A stretch of DNA of 64,000 bases from Ulvibacter litoralis (GTDB lineage Bacteria; Bacteroidota; Bacteroidia; Flavobacteriales; Flavobacteriaceae), in the NCBI RefSeq assembly GCF_900102055.1, contig NZ_FNBA01000006.1, positions 84,540 to 148,539 of the forward strand. The letters run 5' to 3'. Position numbers and translations under genes: made by a program. This document shows positions 8,650-18,069 of this stretch, piece after piece (positions within the stretch are counted from its first letter, which is position 1; each line of letters opens with the position of its first letter). Below the pieces are notes generated by a model. It had not been told where the DNA came from, did no database searches, and saw only the letters and a program-made list of their open reading frames with translations.

Positions 8650-9741
8650 CCAAGACAAAAAATTGCTTTCGTCGGAGACACGCTTGGAGAAGGTGGCGCC
8701 GAACGAGTACAAGCAAGATTGTCTTTTTATTTTGAAGCGCAAGACATTGAGGTACATCATATTATTGTGCGCGATGTTGTGACATACGAGTATGCAGGAA
8801 CCTTGTTTAATATGGGGTTACTAAAAGATACAAAAAATGGTTTTTCAAATAAATACAAACGACTAAGTGTATTCCGTAGCTATTTAAAGGAACACGAATT
8901 TGATTACATTATCGATTTTAGGGTAAAAAATAAAACGCTTCAGGAGTTTCTTATTGCAAAATGGGTGTATACGACCAAGTATATTATGAGCATTCGTAGT
9001 TTTAATACGCTGTATTACTTTCCGAAGAATACCTTTTTAGCACGAAATATTTATAAAAATGCCTACGGAATCGTTACAGTTTCAAAAGCATTGGAAGCAC
9101 GGATAAAAACAGAATATGGATACCAAAATGTGGAAACCATCTACAATCCGTTGTTATTAGAACAAGTTTCAGAAGATTCAAAAGCGTTTGTTCCCTTCGA
9201 CTTTCTATACATTCTCGGAATTGGACGCATGCAGAACGACATCAAACAGTTTGATCATTTAATTGAAGCCTATGACGCTTCTATTGCCAAAGAAAACGGC
9301 ATCAAATTGGTGTTAATTGGCGACGGAAAGTTTAAACAAGGCTTAGAGCGTTTGGTTGCTGAAAAGGATATCACCGACAATGTAGTTTTTGTGTCGCACC
9401 AAACCAATCCGTTTCCGTACTTTAAAAATGCATTGGTAACGGCTTTAACGAGTAGAAATGAAGGTTTTCCAAATGTCTTGATTGAAAGTTTGGCTTGCGA
9501 AACTCCCGTTGTAGCCTACAATTGTGAGTCGGGCCCTAGCGAGATAATTGAAAACGAAAGCAACGGATTGTTAGTCAAAAATCAAGATATTTCGGCAATG
9601 GCTTCGGCACTTTCAAGAATGATTTCTGATACTGCATTGTATCAAAAATGCAAAGCGCAAGCTCGTCCGAGTGTGGAGCGATTTAATTTTGAAACCATCG
9701 GAAAAGCGTGGTTAGATTTCCTGAAAATTGACGAAAAGTAA
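8641..9741 (+). CDS. Glycosyltransferase family 4
   Basis: 366 residues. The N-terminal domain opens IAFVGDTLGEGGAERV, the glycine-rich loop seen in GT4 enzymes of the amylovoran/GalNAc-transferase type. The C-terminal domain has FLYILGIGRMQNDIKQFDHL (about 188-207) and the donor motif SRNEGFPNVLIESLACETPVV (about 277-297), an E-x7-E motif. It probably acts on the cytoplasmic face in surface glycan assembly. Its stop codon directly abuts the stop of the convergent gene at 9742, with no intergenic base. Confidence 0.88.
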   Translation: MKQPRQKIAFVGDTLGEGGAERVQARLSFYFEAQDIEVHHIIVRDVVTYEYAGTLFNMGLLKDTKNGFSNKYKRLSVFRSYLKEHEFDYIIDFRVKNKTLQEFLIAKWVYTTKYIMSIRSFNTLYYFPKNTFLARNIYKNAYGIVTVSKALEARIKTEYGYQNVETIYNPLLLEQVSEDSKAFVPFDFLYILGIGRMQNDIKQFDHLIEAYDASIAKENGIKLVLIGDGKFKQGLERLVAEKDITDNVVFVSHQTNPFPYFKNALVTALTSRNEGFPNVLIESLACETPVVAYNCESGPSEIIENESNGLLVKNQDISAMASALSRMISDTALYQKCKAQARPSVERFNFETIGKAWLDFLKIDEK

Positions 9742-10680
9742 TTACGAATAACTGTTTAATTCAATCCCTAGTTTCTGAAGGGTCTTCTTTATAAAACCTA
9801 TTCCGAGCAAAAGGGGTTTAGGTGTTCTAAGCAAGAGCTTTTGCTTTCTGTTGAGGTTTTCGGGATCAATCTGATTTATAAGTGCTGAAGCGCGCTCGGT
9901 ATCGCCAGAGAGTTTGAATAGCTTGGCTTTTACAAATCGCTGAAAGTCTAAATACGTTTTAATGTCTTTTCTTCCGGGGAAGGTTTTTTCGTAAAAATCG
10001 TAGTCGGGAATCGTTTTGCCAGAAAGCCCATTTTGTGTAATCTGATTTTCAGAATCTAGAACGTATGTAACGTGTGCTTCATTCCAATAAGCAAATTTGA
10101 ATTTTTCGTGCGCTCGAATATTAAAATCGACATCTTCACTAAAATTAATCGCTTCGTTGTAATACCCAACACTTTCAAACACGCTTTTACGAGCGGTTAG
10201 ACACGATGGGTAGTATAAATTCTGATTCAAATTATTTTCAAAAAAGTTAGGAACGATTCCAGGGCTTTTATAATCGGTAATTTTAAAATCATGGACGAGC
10301 GTTTTTCCGTTGCTGAGCAAGACTTCATACTTGGCAGCAAACAGTGAAGCTTCCGGAAAGTTTGTAATTAAGAAATCAATTTTCTCCAAATACGTCGGCT
10401 TCCAAAGATCGTCTGCGTCTAAAAAAGCAACGAAATCAGATTGTGCTTTTTTAATTCCAGTATTTCTCGATGCTGAAAGTCCTTTATTTACCGAATGTTG
10501 TATAATTTGAATTCGAGGGTCTTTGATGGTTTGTGCAATTTCCAAGCTGTTGTCGGTTGCACAATCGTTTACGATAATAAGTTCAAAATCGGAAAACGTC
10601 TGATTTAAAACACTCGCAATAGTACCCGCGATGTAGTTCTCCTTATTGTAAAGTGGTATAATTACAGAAAATCTAGGCAT
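9742..10680 (-). CDS. Glycosyltransferase family 2
   Basis: 312 residues with a GT-A fold. FSVIIPLYNKENYI at the start, FELIIVNDCATDNSLEIA (about 32-49), KGLSASRNTGI and the DxD-type motif VAFLDADDLWKPTY (about 88-101) bind the nucleotide sugar and metal. INFSEDVDFNIRAHE near 180 fits the acceptor/catalytic region. It starts inside the end of the upstream gene at 10673 (8-base overlap), so the two minus-strand genes are coupled. Likely a polysaccharide glycosyltransferase. Confidence 0.88.
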   Translation of the reverse strand: MPRFSVIIPLYNKENYIAGTIASVLNQTFSDFELIIVNDCATDNSLEIAQTIKDPRIQIIQHSVNKGLSASRNTGIKKAQSDFVAFLDADDLWKPTYLEKIDFLITNFPEASLFAAKYEVLLSNGKTLVHDFKITDYKSPGIVPNFFENNLNQNLYYPSCLTARKSVFESVGYYNEAINFSEDVDFNIRAHEKFKFAYWNEAHVTYVLDSENQITQNGLSGKTIPDYDFYEKTFPGRKDIKTYLDFQRFVKAKLFKLSGDTERASALINQIDPENLNRKQKLLLRTPKPLLLGIGFIKKTLQKLGIELNSYS

Positions 10681-11563
10681 TTTTTTTGCGTTTTAAGTCA
10701 GTGTAATAGGCAAGACGGTATATATCAAACCAAAATAAATTAGGCTTAGAAGATTCAAAATTGCGTTCCATCATTCCTTTAAAAGGTGTCATTACAGTGG
10801 TAAAGATACCTGCAAGTCCGAACTTTTTCAGTTTTAAATAACTTTTCTGAAGCGGTCTTGCATCTACATCCATCACGCCTTTTTCTTCAAGAATAACAGT
10901 TGTCTCAACAGCTTTCAATGCTTTTGTAATAAATGTTTTGGTGGTTTCCAATCCCAAATGAATCACAGGATTGTCTATATGTTTCACTTCGACCTGCATT
11001 CGTTCCAACTGATTCGAAAAATAGTTATCCAAACCATAGTAATTCCCTTGAATGTTATTTGCCTTTAAAAAGGTTTCTTTCTGAATGCATAAATTTTGAG
11101 AGATGATAAAATACGGCGCTTTTTCACGTTCGGAAACAGGTTTGGCTTCTCGGTGTCTTCCATAATGCCAACGAAATAATTGTGCTTTGGAAGGTTTTTC
11201 GGCTTCGTAGGAGATTCCTCCAAAAATAACAGCTGCGGTTGTGTTCTCTGCGGAAGCGATGTACGCTTTCAAAAACGATTGACGCAACGGAAGCACATCT
11301 GCATCCAAAAACAGTAGCCAATTATAAGAAGCGAGTTTTGCCAGTTTGTTTCGAGTGGCTGTTCGGCCTTCATTATTTTCAGAAATTATAAATCGCGTGC
11401 TGCGAAGCGCATTTAATGCTTCATGTTCTTTGATAAAAGAAGAAGAACCATCATCCAACACAATGATTTCAATAGGCGTCGAAATACCTTCCAATTGTGA
11501 GTGTAAGGCATTCACCAAAGCAGAAACATTGTAATTGTATGTAGGTATAAGTATTGAAAGCAT
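10673..11563 (-). CDS. Glycosyltransferase family 2
   Basis: 296 residues. MLSILIPTYNYNVSALVNAL, IIVLDDGSSS, NNEGRTATRN and NWLLFLDADVLP (about 82-93, the DxD motif) are the standard GT2 core. YGLDNYFSNQLERMQVEVKHID near 180-200 fits the distal part of the fold. First gene of a two-gene minus-strand unit with the GT2 at 9742. The last residues (LKRKKNA) overlap the next start. The sugar transferred is unknown. Confidence 0.87.
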   Translation of the reverse strand: MLSILIPTYNYNVSALVNALHSQLEGISTPIEIIVLDDGSSSFIKEHEALNALRSTRFIISENNEGRTATRNKLAKLASYNWLLFLDADVLPLRQSFLKAYIASAENTTAAVIFGGISYEAEKPSKAQLFRWHYGRHREAKPVSEREKAPYFIISQNLCIQKETFLKANNIQGNYYGLDNYFSNQLERMQVEVKHIDNPVIHLGLETTKTFITKALKAVETTVILEEKGVMDVDARPLQKSYLKLKKFGLAGIFTTVMTPFKGMMERNFESSKPNLFWFDIYRLAYYTDLKRKKNA

Positions 11564-11648
11564 GTTGGTTGTCTGCAGCGAAATAACTGTTAATTTACAA
11601 TTTAAAGGCTGTTTTTTGAAAGTTTATAGTACCTTAGAAACAAATGTA

Positions 11649-11656
11649 TAAATTTG
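11649..11656 (+). promoter_or_regulatory. -7 box upstream of the subtilase
   Basis: TAAATTTG, a perfect TAnnTTTG match 38 bases before the TTG start at 11695. No TTG is at the expected -33 distance. The 131-base gap between the divergent genes holds nothing else recognisable. Confidence 0.42.
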
Positions 11657-11694
11657 TTTAAGTCTTAAACTCTTTAACACCATTATTATTTCTT

Positions 11695-13338
11695 TTGAAA
11701 GTATTTAGCTGTTTTTTATTTCTAGTCTGTTTCTCTTTTGTGAGTAGTGCTCAAAAAGAGGCTGCTTGGTTCTATTTAAGAGCTACAGACACACTTGTTT
11801 TACCAGAATTTAAATCTGAAAATGAACAGTTGGTGTACATAGGGGATGACCCGAAATTGAAACAGGTATTAGATAGGCACAAGGTGTACACTTTCAAAAA
11901 GACCTATCGTAAAGCCAAACCAACATATTTAAAAAGGACCTTTTTTGTGCAAGCTGAAGATGCTTCATTGCTGGACGATTTAACTTCAAATGTTTCGCAC
12001 TTATTCGAGTCGGGCGACCTTATTTCCGAAGAAGAAAAAAAAATATACGAACCGAATGACTACGGACTCACAAGCACGATTGGAGAAAACCTTGGAGCGC
12101 AAGTAAATTTGGATTATTTAGACTTCCTAGGACTTCCAGAGGCTTGGTATTATACCACAGGCTCTCGTGATATTATTATCGGAATATCTGATGGAGGTAT
12201 AGATACTACAGATGTTGAATGGAAAGGAAAATCTAAAATTTTTAGAGAGTCGCGTTTTGCAAAAGGACATGGGTATTCTGTTTCTGAAACAGCGGCGGGG
12301 CAAGGGGATAATGGATATGCAATTGCAGGTGTTTGTTTTGATTGTAGTATTTACGCTACAACGTACGATAACCCTAGAACGTATGAACAATTATTAGAGC
12401 TTTCAGAGGCTGGCGTTAAAGTGATAAATTGTAGCTGGGGAAGAACTGGTTTCTACCAATCTTCGCAAGATGCTATTAATAAAATGTTAGACAATGGAAC
12501 GGTTGTGGTGGCGATTGGACATAATATGTCATTTTCACAATCGAAAGGGAACCTGTTTTATTATCCAGCCTCATTAGATAATGTAATTGCTATATCTTCG
12601 GTCATGCACCGTTATGAGAAATACAACGATCATATTTTATTAGAAGCGGGTAAGAATAATTTTTATGCTGAAAATATTCGTGGATATGTAGGGAGAACGG
12701 CTGGATTTAAAGATAATGACACTACACAAACACCCTATATTTATCCGCAGAGTATTCGAAATTTTAATTCTAAAATAGATATTTTAGGACCTGCTGTTGG
12801 ATTGTATCGTTATGGCGAAAAGCCTGAAAATAATAATTTGACAGATGTGAGCGAAGACTCACCAACATCTGGTGTAGCTCCCTTAATTACAGGGACTGTC
12901 GGACTCATGTTTTCGTTAGCTCCTTGTCTTCCAGCGACCGAAGTAGAGAGTATTTTAAAAATGACTTCTACTAATATTGATGATATTGAAGTGAATAAAC
13001 CTTATGCGGGGATGTACGGATCTGGAATGTTACACACAGGTAGAGCTGTAAAAATGGTGTATCAGTTGTATTCTGAAAAGGAAACAGTTACAATTGAAAA
13101 TCAGCGGTTTTCTCGATGGGATTTTAAACTGACTTCTTATTCTGAAAAAGTAGTGCTGAAAAACCAAACCTTTAGCGATGCGGCAACACTATCGTTAAAT
13201 GCACGAAAGCAAATTGTATTAAGCGCAAATACAAATTTGAAGCCGAATAGTTCAGGTAACATAAAACTTTCCATAGATCCGACGCTTCAAAAAGAATGTG
13301 AATTACGTCTTCGAGATCCTAGTATAGTAAATGATTAG
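11695..13338 (+). CDS. Secreted S8 family (subtilisin-like) serine protease
   Basis: 547 residues from a TTG start, with a Sec signal peptide (VFSCFLFLVCFSFVSSAQ). The triad can be placed: Asp166 in GISDGGID, His192 in GHGYSVSETAAG, Ser392 in SPTSGVAPLITG, and oxyanion Asn277 in VVVAIGHNMS. The motifs around His and Ser are divergent (HGYS for HGTH, TSGVAP for GTSxAAP). The region before residue 140 may be a propeptide or targeting domain. The last about 90 residues (IENQRF ... VVLKNQTF ... ATLSLNARKQIVLSANTNLKP) resemble the short beta-repeat tails found on many Bacteroidota secreted proteins. It stands alone between the glycan cluster and ftsE. Confidence 0.85.
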   Translation: MKVFSCFLFLVCFSFVSSAQKEAAWFYLRATDTLVLPEFKSENEQLVYIGDDPKLKQVLDRHKVYTFKKTYRKAKPTYLKRTFFVQAEDASLLDDLTSNVSHLFESGDLISEEEKKIYEPNDYGLTSTIGENLGAQVNLDYLDFLGLPEAWYYTTGSRDIIIGISDGGIDTTDVEWKGKSKIFRESRFAKGHGYSVSETAAGQGDNGYAIAGVCFDCSIYATTYDNPRTYEQLLELSEAGVKVINCSWGRTGFYQSSQDAINKMLDNGTVVVAIGHNMSFSQSKGNLFYYPASLDNVIAISSVMHRYEKYNDHILLEAGKNNFYAENIRGYVGRTAGFKDNDTTQTPYIYPQSIRNFNSKIDILGPAVGLYRYGEKPENNNLTDVSEDSPTSGVAPLITGTVGLMFSLAPCLPATEVESILKMTSTNIDDIEVNKPYAGMYGSGMLHTGRAVKMVYQLYSEKETVTIENQRFSRWDFKLTSYSEKVVLKNQTFSDAATLSLNARKQIVLSANTNLKPNSSGNIKLSIDPTLQKECELRLRDPSIVND

Positions 13339-13409
13339 TTCTCGGCTCGAACGGACAAACTTAAACTGGCGCGTTTTTGCAAAAGCTAACAAGAGTTAGA
13401 GTTTAGCTA

Positions 13410-13435
13410 TTGTCTGGTTGAGCGCAGTCGAAACC
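13410..13435. repeat. Dispersed intergenic repeat (GGTTTCGACTGCGC family)
   Basis: Read on the minus strand: GGTTTCGACTGCGCTCAACC followed by AGACAA. It lies in the 96-base gap between the convergent protease and ftsE genes and touches the ftsE stop. A related copy lies at 19933-19981. From memory this short element is scattered between genes in many flavobacterial genomes; its role is unknown. Confidence 0.6.
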
Positions 13436-14118
13436 TACATGGTCTTTTGAACCACTTCAAAAATCTGACTCGCATCACATTTTAGCGTCTTTGAAGGGTG
13501 CTTTAATAATAGTGCGTAATCGTGCGTCGCCATTAAGATGGTGTTTCCGTTTTTGTTGATTTCTTGCAGCACTTCCATCACTTCCACACTTGTTTGTGGA
13601 TCGAGATTTCCAGTAGGCTCATCGGCTAAAATCAATTCAGGATTGTTTAATAACGCTCTTGCAATGGCAATACGTTGTTGTTCTCCTCCCGATAATTGAT
13701 ACGGATATTTAAAGTTTTTGGTTTTCATTCCCACCTTGTCCAAGACCTCGTCAATTCGAGTTTCCATCGCAGATTTGTCTTTCCAGCCGGTAGCGTTCAA
13801 CACAAAAAGTAGATTGTCTTTTACGGTTCGGTCGTTGAGCAATTTGAAATCTTGAAAAACAACACCTAATTTCCGTCTAAGAAACGGAATGTCTTTCTCT
13901 TTCAGACTTGGCAAGTCGTAACCTACAATATTCCCTTCTCCTTTGGTAAGCGGTAAATCTCCGTAAAGTGTTTTCATAAAACTACTTTTTCCGGTTCCTG
14001 TTTTTCCAATTAAGTAGACAAATTCACCTTTTTCAATAGATACGTTTACATCGGAAAGGATGAGGTTTTCACGTTGAAAAATAGAAGCATCTTTTAAATT
14101 TAAAACAGTTTCGGACAT
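13435..14118 (-). CDS. ftsE: FtsE-like ABC transporter ATP-binding protein
   Basis: 227 residues. Walker A GKTGTGKSS (38-46), Q-loop VVFQDFKLL (87-95), signature LSGGEQQR (142-149), Walker B LILADEPTG (162-170) and H-loop MATHDY. The length and the GEFVYLIGKTGTGKSS opening match FtsE, which partners the FtsX permease to control septal cell-wall hydrolysis; ftsX is not next to it. A LolD- or MacB-type ATPase is the alternative. A well-formed promoter precedes it. Confidence 0.85.
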   Translation of the reverse strand: MSETVLNLKDASIFQRENLILSDVNVSIEKGEFVYLIGKTGTGKSSFMKTLYGDLPLTKGEGNIVGYDLPSLKEKDIPFLRRKLGVVFQDFKLLNDRTVKDNLLFVLNATGWKDKSAMETRIDEVLDKVGMKTKNFKYPYQLSGGEQQRIAIARALLNNPELILADEPTGNLDPQTSVEVMEVLQEINKNGNTILMATHDYALLLKHPSKTLKCDASQIFEVVQKTM

Positions 14119-14147
14119 TGATTTTGGAGTTGAGTTTTAATAATAAT

Positions 14148-14177
14148 CAAAAGTAATTTGAATTCGGCAAACGGCAA
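14148..14177 (-). promoter_or_regulatory. Promoter for ftsE
   Basis: Minus-strand sequence is TTG-N19-TACTTTTG, an exact match to the Bacteroidota consensus (TTG / TAnnTTTG, 19-base spacer). The ATG of ftsE is 29 bases downstream of the -7 box. Confidence 0.7.
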
Positions 14178-14191
14178 TACTTCTAAAAGAA

Positions 14192-14668
14192 TTATTCTTC
14201 CATAGTTTTTTCGAGTGCCGCGACCTTCTCTTTTAACGTATTTAATTCCTTTTGTTGTGCAAGGGTGTATAATGTTAACTCTTCAACTTTTTCGAGAAGG
14301 AGTAAATTCATTTCTTTTAAAGCGACTCCTTCTTCTTTCATTTTTTCTGCGGAAGGAACGCCAGGTAAGTGATAGTTCGCTTCAATAAAAGCGGCGATAC
14401 TTTCTAGAGTGGGAACCTCGTATGTTGGTTTTAATGTTGAAACACCTTCAAAATACGACTCAAAAACATAATCGGGAGCCACAGCCCCTTCTAAATCGAC
14501 CACAACTTCTTGGGTGTGAATGGTTCCTTTTACTGTGAGTAATTGGTCGGGGGTTTCGGTGCCAATTCCTATTTTTCCATCCTTTTCAGTAAGATTCTTA
14601 AATTTATTACGCTGTGCGAAGCTTATTGTTGAAAGTAATAAAAGGGCAATTAATAGTATGTTTTTCAT
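14192..14668 (-). CDS. Secreted protein with tail-fibre-like repeat motif and C-terminal coiled coil
   Basis: 158 residues from the ATG at 14668. A longer reading from 14812 is less likely because the 14668 start gives a clean signal peptide (MKNILLIALLLLSTISFAQ). After it comes KIGIGTETPDQLLTVKGTIH, a motif common at the start of Bacteroidota secreted proteins related to tail-fibre domains. Then follows a conserved middle (EVVVDLEGAVAPDYVFE ... HLPGVPSAEKMKEEGVALKEM). The last about 45 residues (LLLLEKVEELTLYTLAQQKELNTLKEKVAALEK, in two heptad stretches) form a coiled coil, probably a trimerisation or chaperone-type tail. It is exported; the function is unknown. Confidence 0.72.
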   Translation of the reverse strand: MKNILLIALLLLSTISFAQRNKFKNLTEKDGKIGIGTETPDQLLTVKGTIHTQEVVVDLEGAVAPDYVFESYFEGVSTLKPTYEVPTLESIAAFIEANYHLPGVPSAEKMKEEGVALKEMNLLLLEKVEELTLYTLAQQKELNTLKEKVAALEKTMEE

Positions 14669-15017
14669 AATAGGAGGTGTTACGATACGATGTAGCCTTA
14701 AAATTACAGTTATTTTTGAAAGAAGCCCTTTCCGAAGAAAAAAATAGCAACTTTCTCTTATAAAATCTTCCCCTTGAAAATTAGAAACCTCTTTCCTGTC
14801 TTTTTTTAGCAATTATTTAGCATATTATTTTGACAAACGTTTCAATAAAAAACGCGATTCATCGTTTTATGGACTAGTCGGCACTATGTTTTATGATGCA
14901 AATGCAGCGCGTTTTTTCTTTTAATAACCCGTTCATAAATTGTTAATTTTCATAAATCTTCCTTCTAAGTTAAAGCATAAATGCAATACCTTTATACTTT
15001 CAAAAACACTAAAAGAA
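14669..15017. other. Divergent intergenic region with a long-loop inverted repeat
   Basis: 349 bases between the secreted coiled-coil protein and the TPR gene. At 14847-14856 and 14908-14917 lies a perfect 10-bp inverted repeat (AAAAAACGCG / CGCGTTTTTT) with a loop of about 51 bases, followed by CTTTT. It could be a terminator-like or small-RNA structure. No clear TAnnTTTG box for the TPR gene was found. Confidence 0.4.
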
Positions 15018-18000
15018 ATGTTTAAAAACCTCATAATCGTTTCCCTTTACCTACTTCTTTCGTTTCCAGTATTTTCGCAGCAAACAGCGGCTTATACAAA
15101 CGATTTGGTAGCTTACAACCAAGCTTTAGAATTGTACAACAACAATCAATTTTTGGCAGCGCAAAGTCTTTTTACCAAGATAGAAGAAACCGCCCAACAG
15201 GAAACTGTAAAAAGTGATTGTTCGTATTACATTGCCAATTGTGCCGTTCGTTTAAATCAGCAAGATGCCGATCAGTTAATGGAGGAGTTTGTAACGACCT
15301 ACCCAACAAGTATCAAACGAAACTCTGCTTACATAGACGTTGCGAATTATTATTTCGATAACGGAAAGTATTCCTATGCTCAAAAATGGTACGACAAAGT
15401 AGATGAAAGCGGATTGAGTAGAAGTGAAACAGAGAAATTCAATTTCAATAAAGGGTATGTGTTTTTTAAAGGACAGCGCTATTCGGAAGCTAAAAAATAC
15501 TTCAATCGCGTAAATGACTCTAAAACCTACGGGTCGCAAGCGAAATACTATTTAGGTTTTATCGCATATGAAGGCGATAAGTACGAAGAGGCGAATGAGC
15601 TTTTTGAAGAAGTAAAAGGAGAAGAACGCTACTCGGAAGGGTTGTCGTATTACCAAGCAGATATGAATTTTAAACTCGGAAAGTTTGAAAAAGCCATTGA
15701 ACTTGGGAAAGAGAAATACACTTCCTCCAATCCTTCAGAAAAAAGTGAATTGTCTAAAATTATAGGAGAAAGTTATTTCAACCTTCAGAAATATGCAGAC
15801 GCCATTCCGTATCTAAAAGAATACAAAGGAAAGCGTGGCAAGTGGAACAACACTGATTATTATCAATTGGGATATGCGTATTACAAGCAAGGACAGTATC
15901 AAAATGCCATCAATGAATTTAATAAAATTGTGGATGGACGTAATTCTGTAGCGCAAAACGCATACTATCATTTGGCCGAGTCGTATGTGAAACTTGATCA
16001 AAAACCACAGGCGTTAAATGCATTTAAAAATGCTTCAGAAATGGAATTCAGTGCCGAAATCCAAGAAGATGCGTGGTTAAATTACGCCAAGCTGAGTTAT
16101 GAAATTGGAAATAGCTATAAAAGTGTTCCGCAGGTATTGTTGTCTTTTATTGAAAAATACCCAAACAATCAGAACAACGAAGCGTTAAAAGATTTATTGA
16201 TTGATTCGTACATTACTTCCAAGAATTACAAAGAAGCGATGGACTTGTTAGAGAACAACAAGTCGTTTGAGAATAAATTGGCGTATCAGAAGGTGGCGTT
16301 TTACCGCGGAATCGAATTGTACAACGAAGCAAACTACCAAGAGGCGATTGTGTTTTTCGACAAGTCGTTAAAAGAACCTCGCGATAGCGCTTTTACTGCA
16401 AGAGCGACCTATTGGAAGGCAGAAAGTGATTTTCAACTGTCTAATTTTGAAGCTTCTTTAATTGGATATAAACAGTTTTTGCAACTGCCAGGCGCTTCAG
16501 CAACCCCTGAATTTGCGAACAGTTCGTATAATGTAGCGTACAATAATTTCAAATTAAAAAACTATTCCGAAGCCATTCAGAATTTTAAAAGCTACGTAGC
16601 AAAATCGAATACAGATGCTGCTCGTAAAAAAGATGCATTCTTGCGTTTGGGAGATAGTTATTTTGTAACAAGTCAGTACTGGCCTGCTATGGAAAACTAC
16701 AATGCAGCGATTGAGATGGGTGCTTCAGACAATGATTATGCACAGTTTCAGAAAGCCATTAGTTATGGTTTTGTAGATAGAACAGACACAAAAATATCGG
16801 AGTTGACCGCATTTATTTCAAAATATCAAAAATCGGTGTACAGAGATGACGCGTTGTACGAATTAGGAAATACCTATGTGTCTCAAAACAAAAATAACGA
16901 GGCGATTAAAACCTACGATCAGTTAACAAGAGAATTGCCAAAAAGTAGTTTTGTGTCTAAATCACTTCTGAAAAAGGCGTTGATTTTAGACAATACTGGG
17001 AAAAGTAGTGAAGCCTTAGGATTGTTTAAGCGGGTTGCCAACGAATATCCATCGACACCGGAAGCGATGCAAGCGGTTTCTTCAGCAAAAATTATTTACA
17101 TCGATCAAGGAAAGGTGAATGAATACGCAAGTTGGGTAAAGACCTTAGATTTTGTGGAAGTGGAAGATGCCGAGTTGGACGATGCTACGTATCAAGCTGC
17201 AGAGCAACCGTATTTAGAAAACAAGGTGAGTCAGGCAATTACGCGATTTGAAGCGTATTTAAAGCAATTTCCGAATGGGAATCACGCATTGCAAGCACAT
17301 TTCTATTTAGGAGAGATGTACTTTACCGACGGGAAGAATGACAAGTCGATTCCGCATTACAGTTTTGTGGTTTCAAAAGAACGCAGCGAGTTTACAGAAC
17401 AAGGCTTGGCACGTATTTCTGAATTGTACTTAGCGAAAAAAGATTACAAAAATGCCTTGACGTATCTAACTCGTTTAGAAACCGAAGCTGACTTTCCGCA
17501 GAACATCATATTTGCGCAAACCAATAGTATGAAAGCGCATTATGAGTTAAAGCAATATGCAGAAGCGGTTGCCTATGCCGATAAAGTATTAGCAAATACT
17601 AAAATTGACAATGCTATTAAAAGTGATGCGCAAATCATCATCGCACGATCTGCTATTAAAACCAATAACGAACCGAAAGCAAAAACTGCTTATGCTGAGG
17701 TTGCCAAAATAGCAACAGGGCAATTGGCTGCGGAAGCTTTGTATTACGAAGCATATTTTAAAAACAAAGAAGGAAACTTTGCTGGCTCTAATGAGTCGGT
17801 CCAAGTATTGGCTAAAAACTATTCTGGTTATAAATTTTATGGAGCCAAAGGATTGGTGTTGATGGCGAAAAATTTCTATGGACTAGAAGATGCCTATCAA
17901 GCGACATACATTTTGGAAAGTGTAATTTCAAACTTTACAGAATATCCAGAAGTTGTAGAAGAAGCAAAAGCAGAATTGACTGTGATTAAAGCTTCAGAAG

Positions 18001-18038
18001 CTAAAACAAACTCGTCTGTTGAAACAGAAGAAAACTAA
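15018..18038 (+). CDS. Large periplasmic TPR (tetratricopeptide repeat) protein
   Basis: 1006 residues from the ATG at 15018, chosen because it starts a signal peptide (MFKNLIIVSLYLLLSFPVFSQ); an earlier in-frame ATG at 14940 would spoil it. The rest is almost entirely helical TPR-like units with the recurring pattern Y-x3-(A/G)-x3-Y-(D/E)-A: for instance YYFDNGKYSYAQKWYDKV, YYKQGQYQNAINEFNKIV and ALYELGNTYVSQNKNNEAIK. Such proteins are scaffolds for envelope complexes. It is followed after 31 bases by an outer-membrane barrel protein, and the pair is probably one operon. No enzymatic motif is visible. Confidence 0.88.
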   Translation: MFKNLIIVSLYLLLSFPVFSQQTAAYTNDLVAYNQALELYNNNQFLAAQSLFTKIEETAQQETVKSDCSYYIANCAVRLNQQDADQLMEEFVTTYPTSIKRNSAYIDVANYYFDNGKYSYAQKWYDKVDESGLSRSETEKFNFNKGYVFFKGQRYSEAKKYFNRVNDSKTYGSQAKYYLGFIAYEGDKYEEANELFEEVKGEERYSEGLSYYQADMNFKLGKFEKAIELGKEKYTSSNPSEKSELSKIIGESYFNLQKYADAIPYLKEYKGKRGKWNNTDYYQLGYAYYKQGQYQNAINEFNKIVDGRNSVAQNAYYHLAESYVKLDQKPQALNAFKNASEMEFSAEIQEDAWLNYAKLSYEIGNSYKSVPQVLLSFIEKYPNNQNNEALKDLLIDSYITSKNYKEAMDLLENNKSFENKLAYQKVAFYRGIELYNEANYQEAIVFFDKSLKEPRDSAFTARATYWKAESDFQLSNFEASLIGYKQFLQLPGASATPEFANSSYNVAYNNFKLKNYSEAIQNFKSYVAKSNTDAARKKDAFLRLGDSYFVTSQYWPAMENYNAAIEMGASDNDYAQFQKAISYGFVDRTDTKISELTAFISKYQKSVYRDDALYELGNTYVSQNKNNEAIKTYDQLTRELPKSSFVSKSLLKKALILDNTGKSSEALGLFKRVANEYPSTPEAMQAVSSAKIIYIDQGKVNEYASWVKTLDFVEVEDAELDDATYQAAEQPYLENKVSQAITRFEAYLKQFPNGNHALQAHFYLGEMYFTDGKNDKSIPHYSFVVSKERSEFTEQGLARISELYLAKKDYKNALTYLTRLETEADFPQNIIFAQTNSMKAHYELKQYAEAVAYADKVLANTKIDNAIKSDAQIIIARSAIKTNNEPKAKTAYAEVAKIATGQLAAEALYYEAYFKNKEGNFAGSNESVQVLAKNYSGYKFYGAKGLVLMAKNFYGLEDAYQATYILESVISNFTEYPEVVEEAKAELTVIKASEAKTNSSVETEEN

Positions 18039-18069
18039 CAACCCCAACTTTCAGAAATAAAACCTCATT

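Noticed and set aside
14940..15017. Earlier ATG start for the TPR protein
   Set aside because: Adds a basic, non-signal stretch in front of a clean signal peptide.
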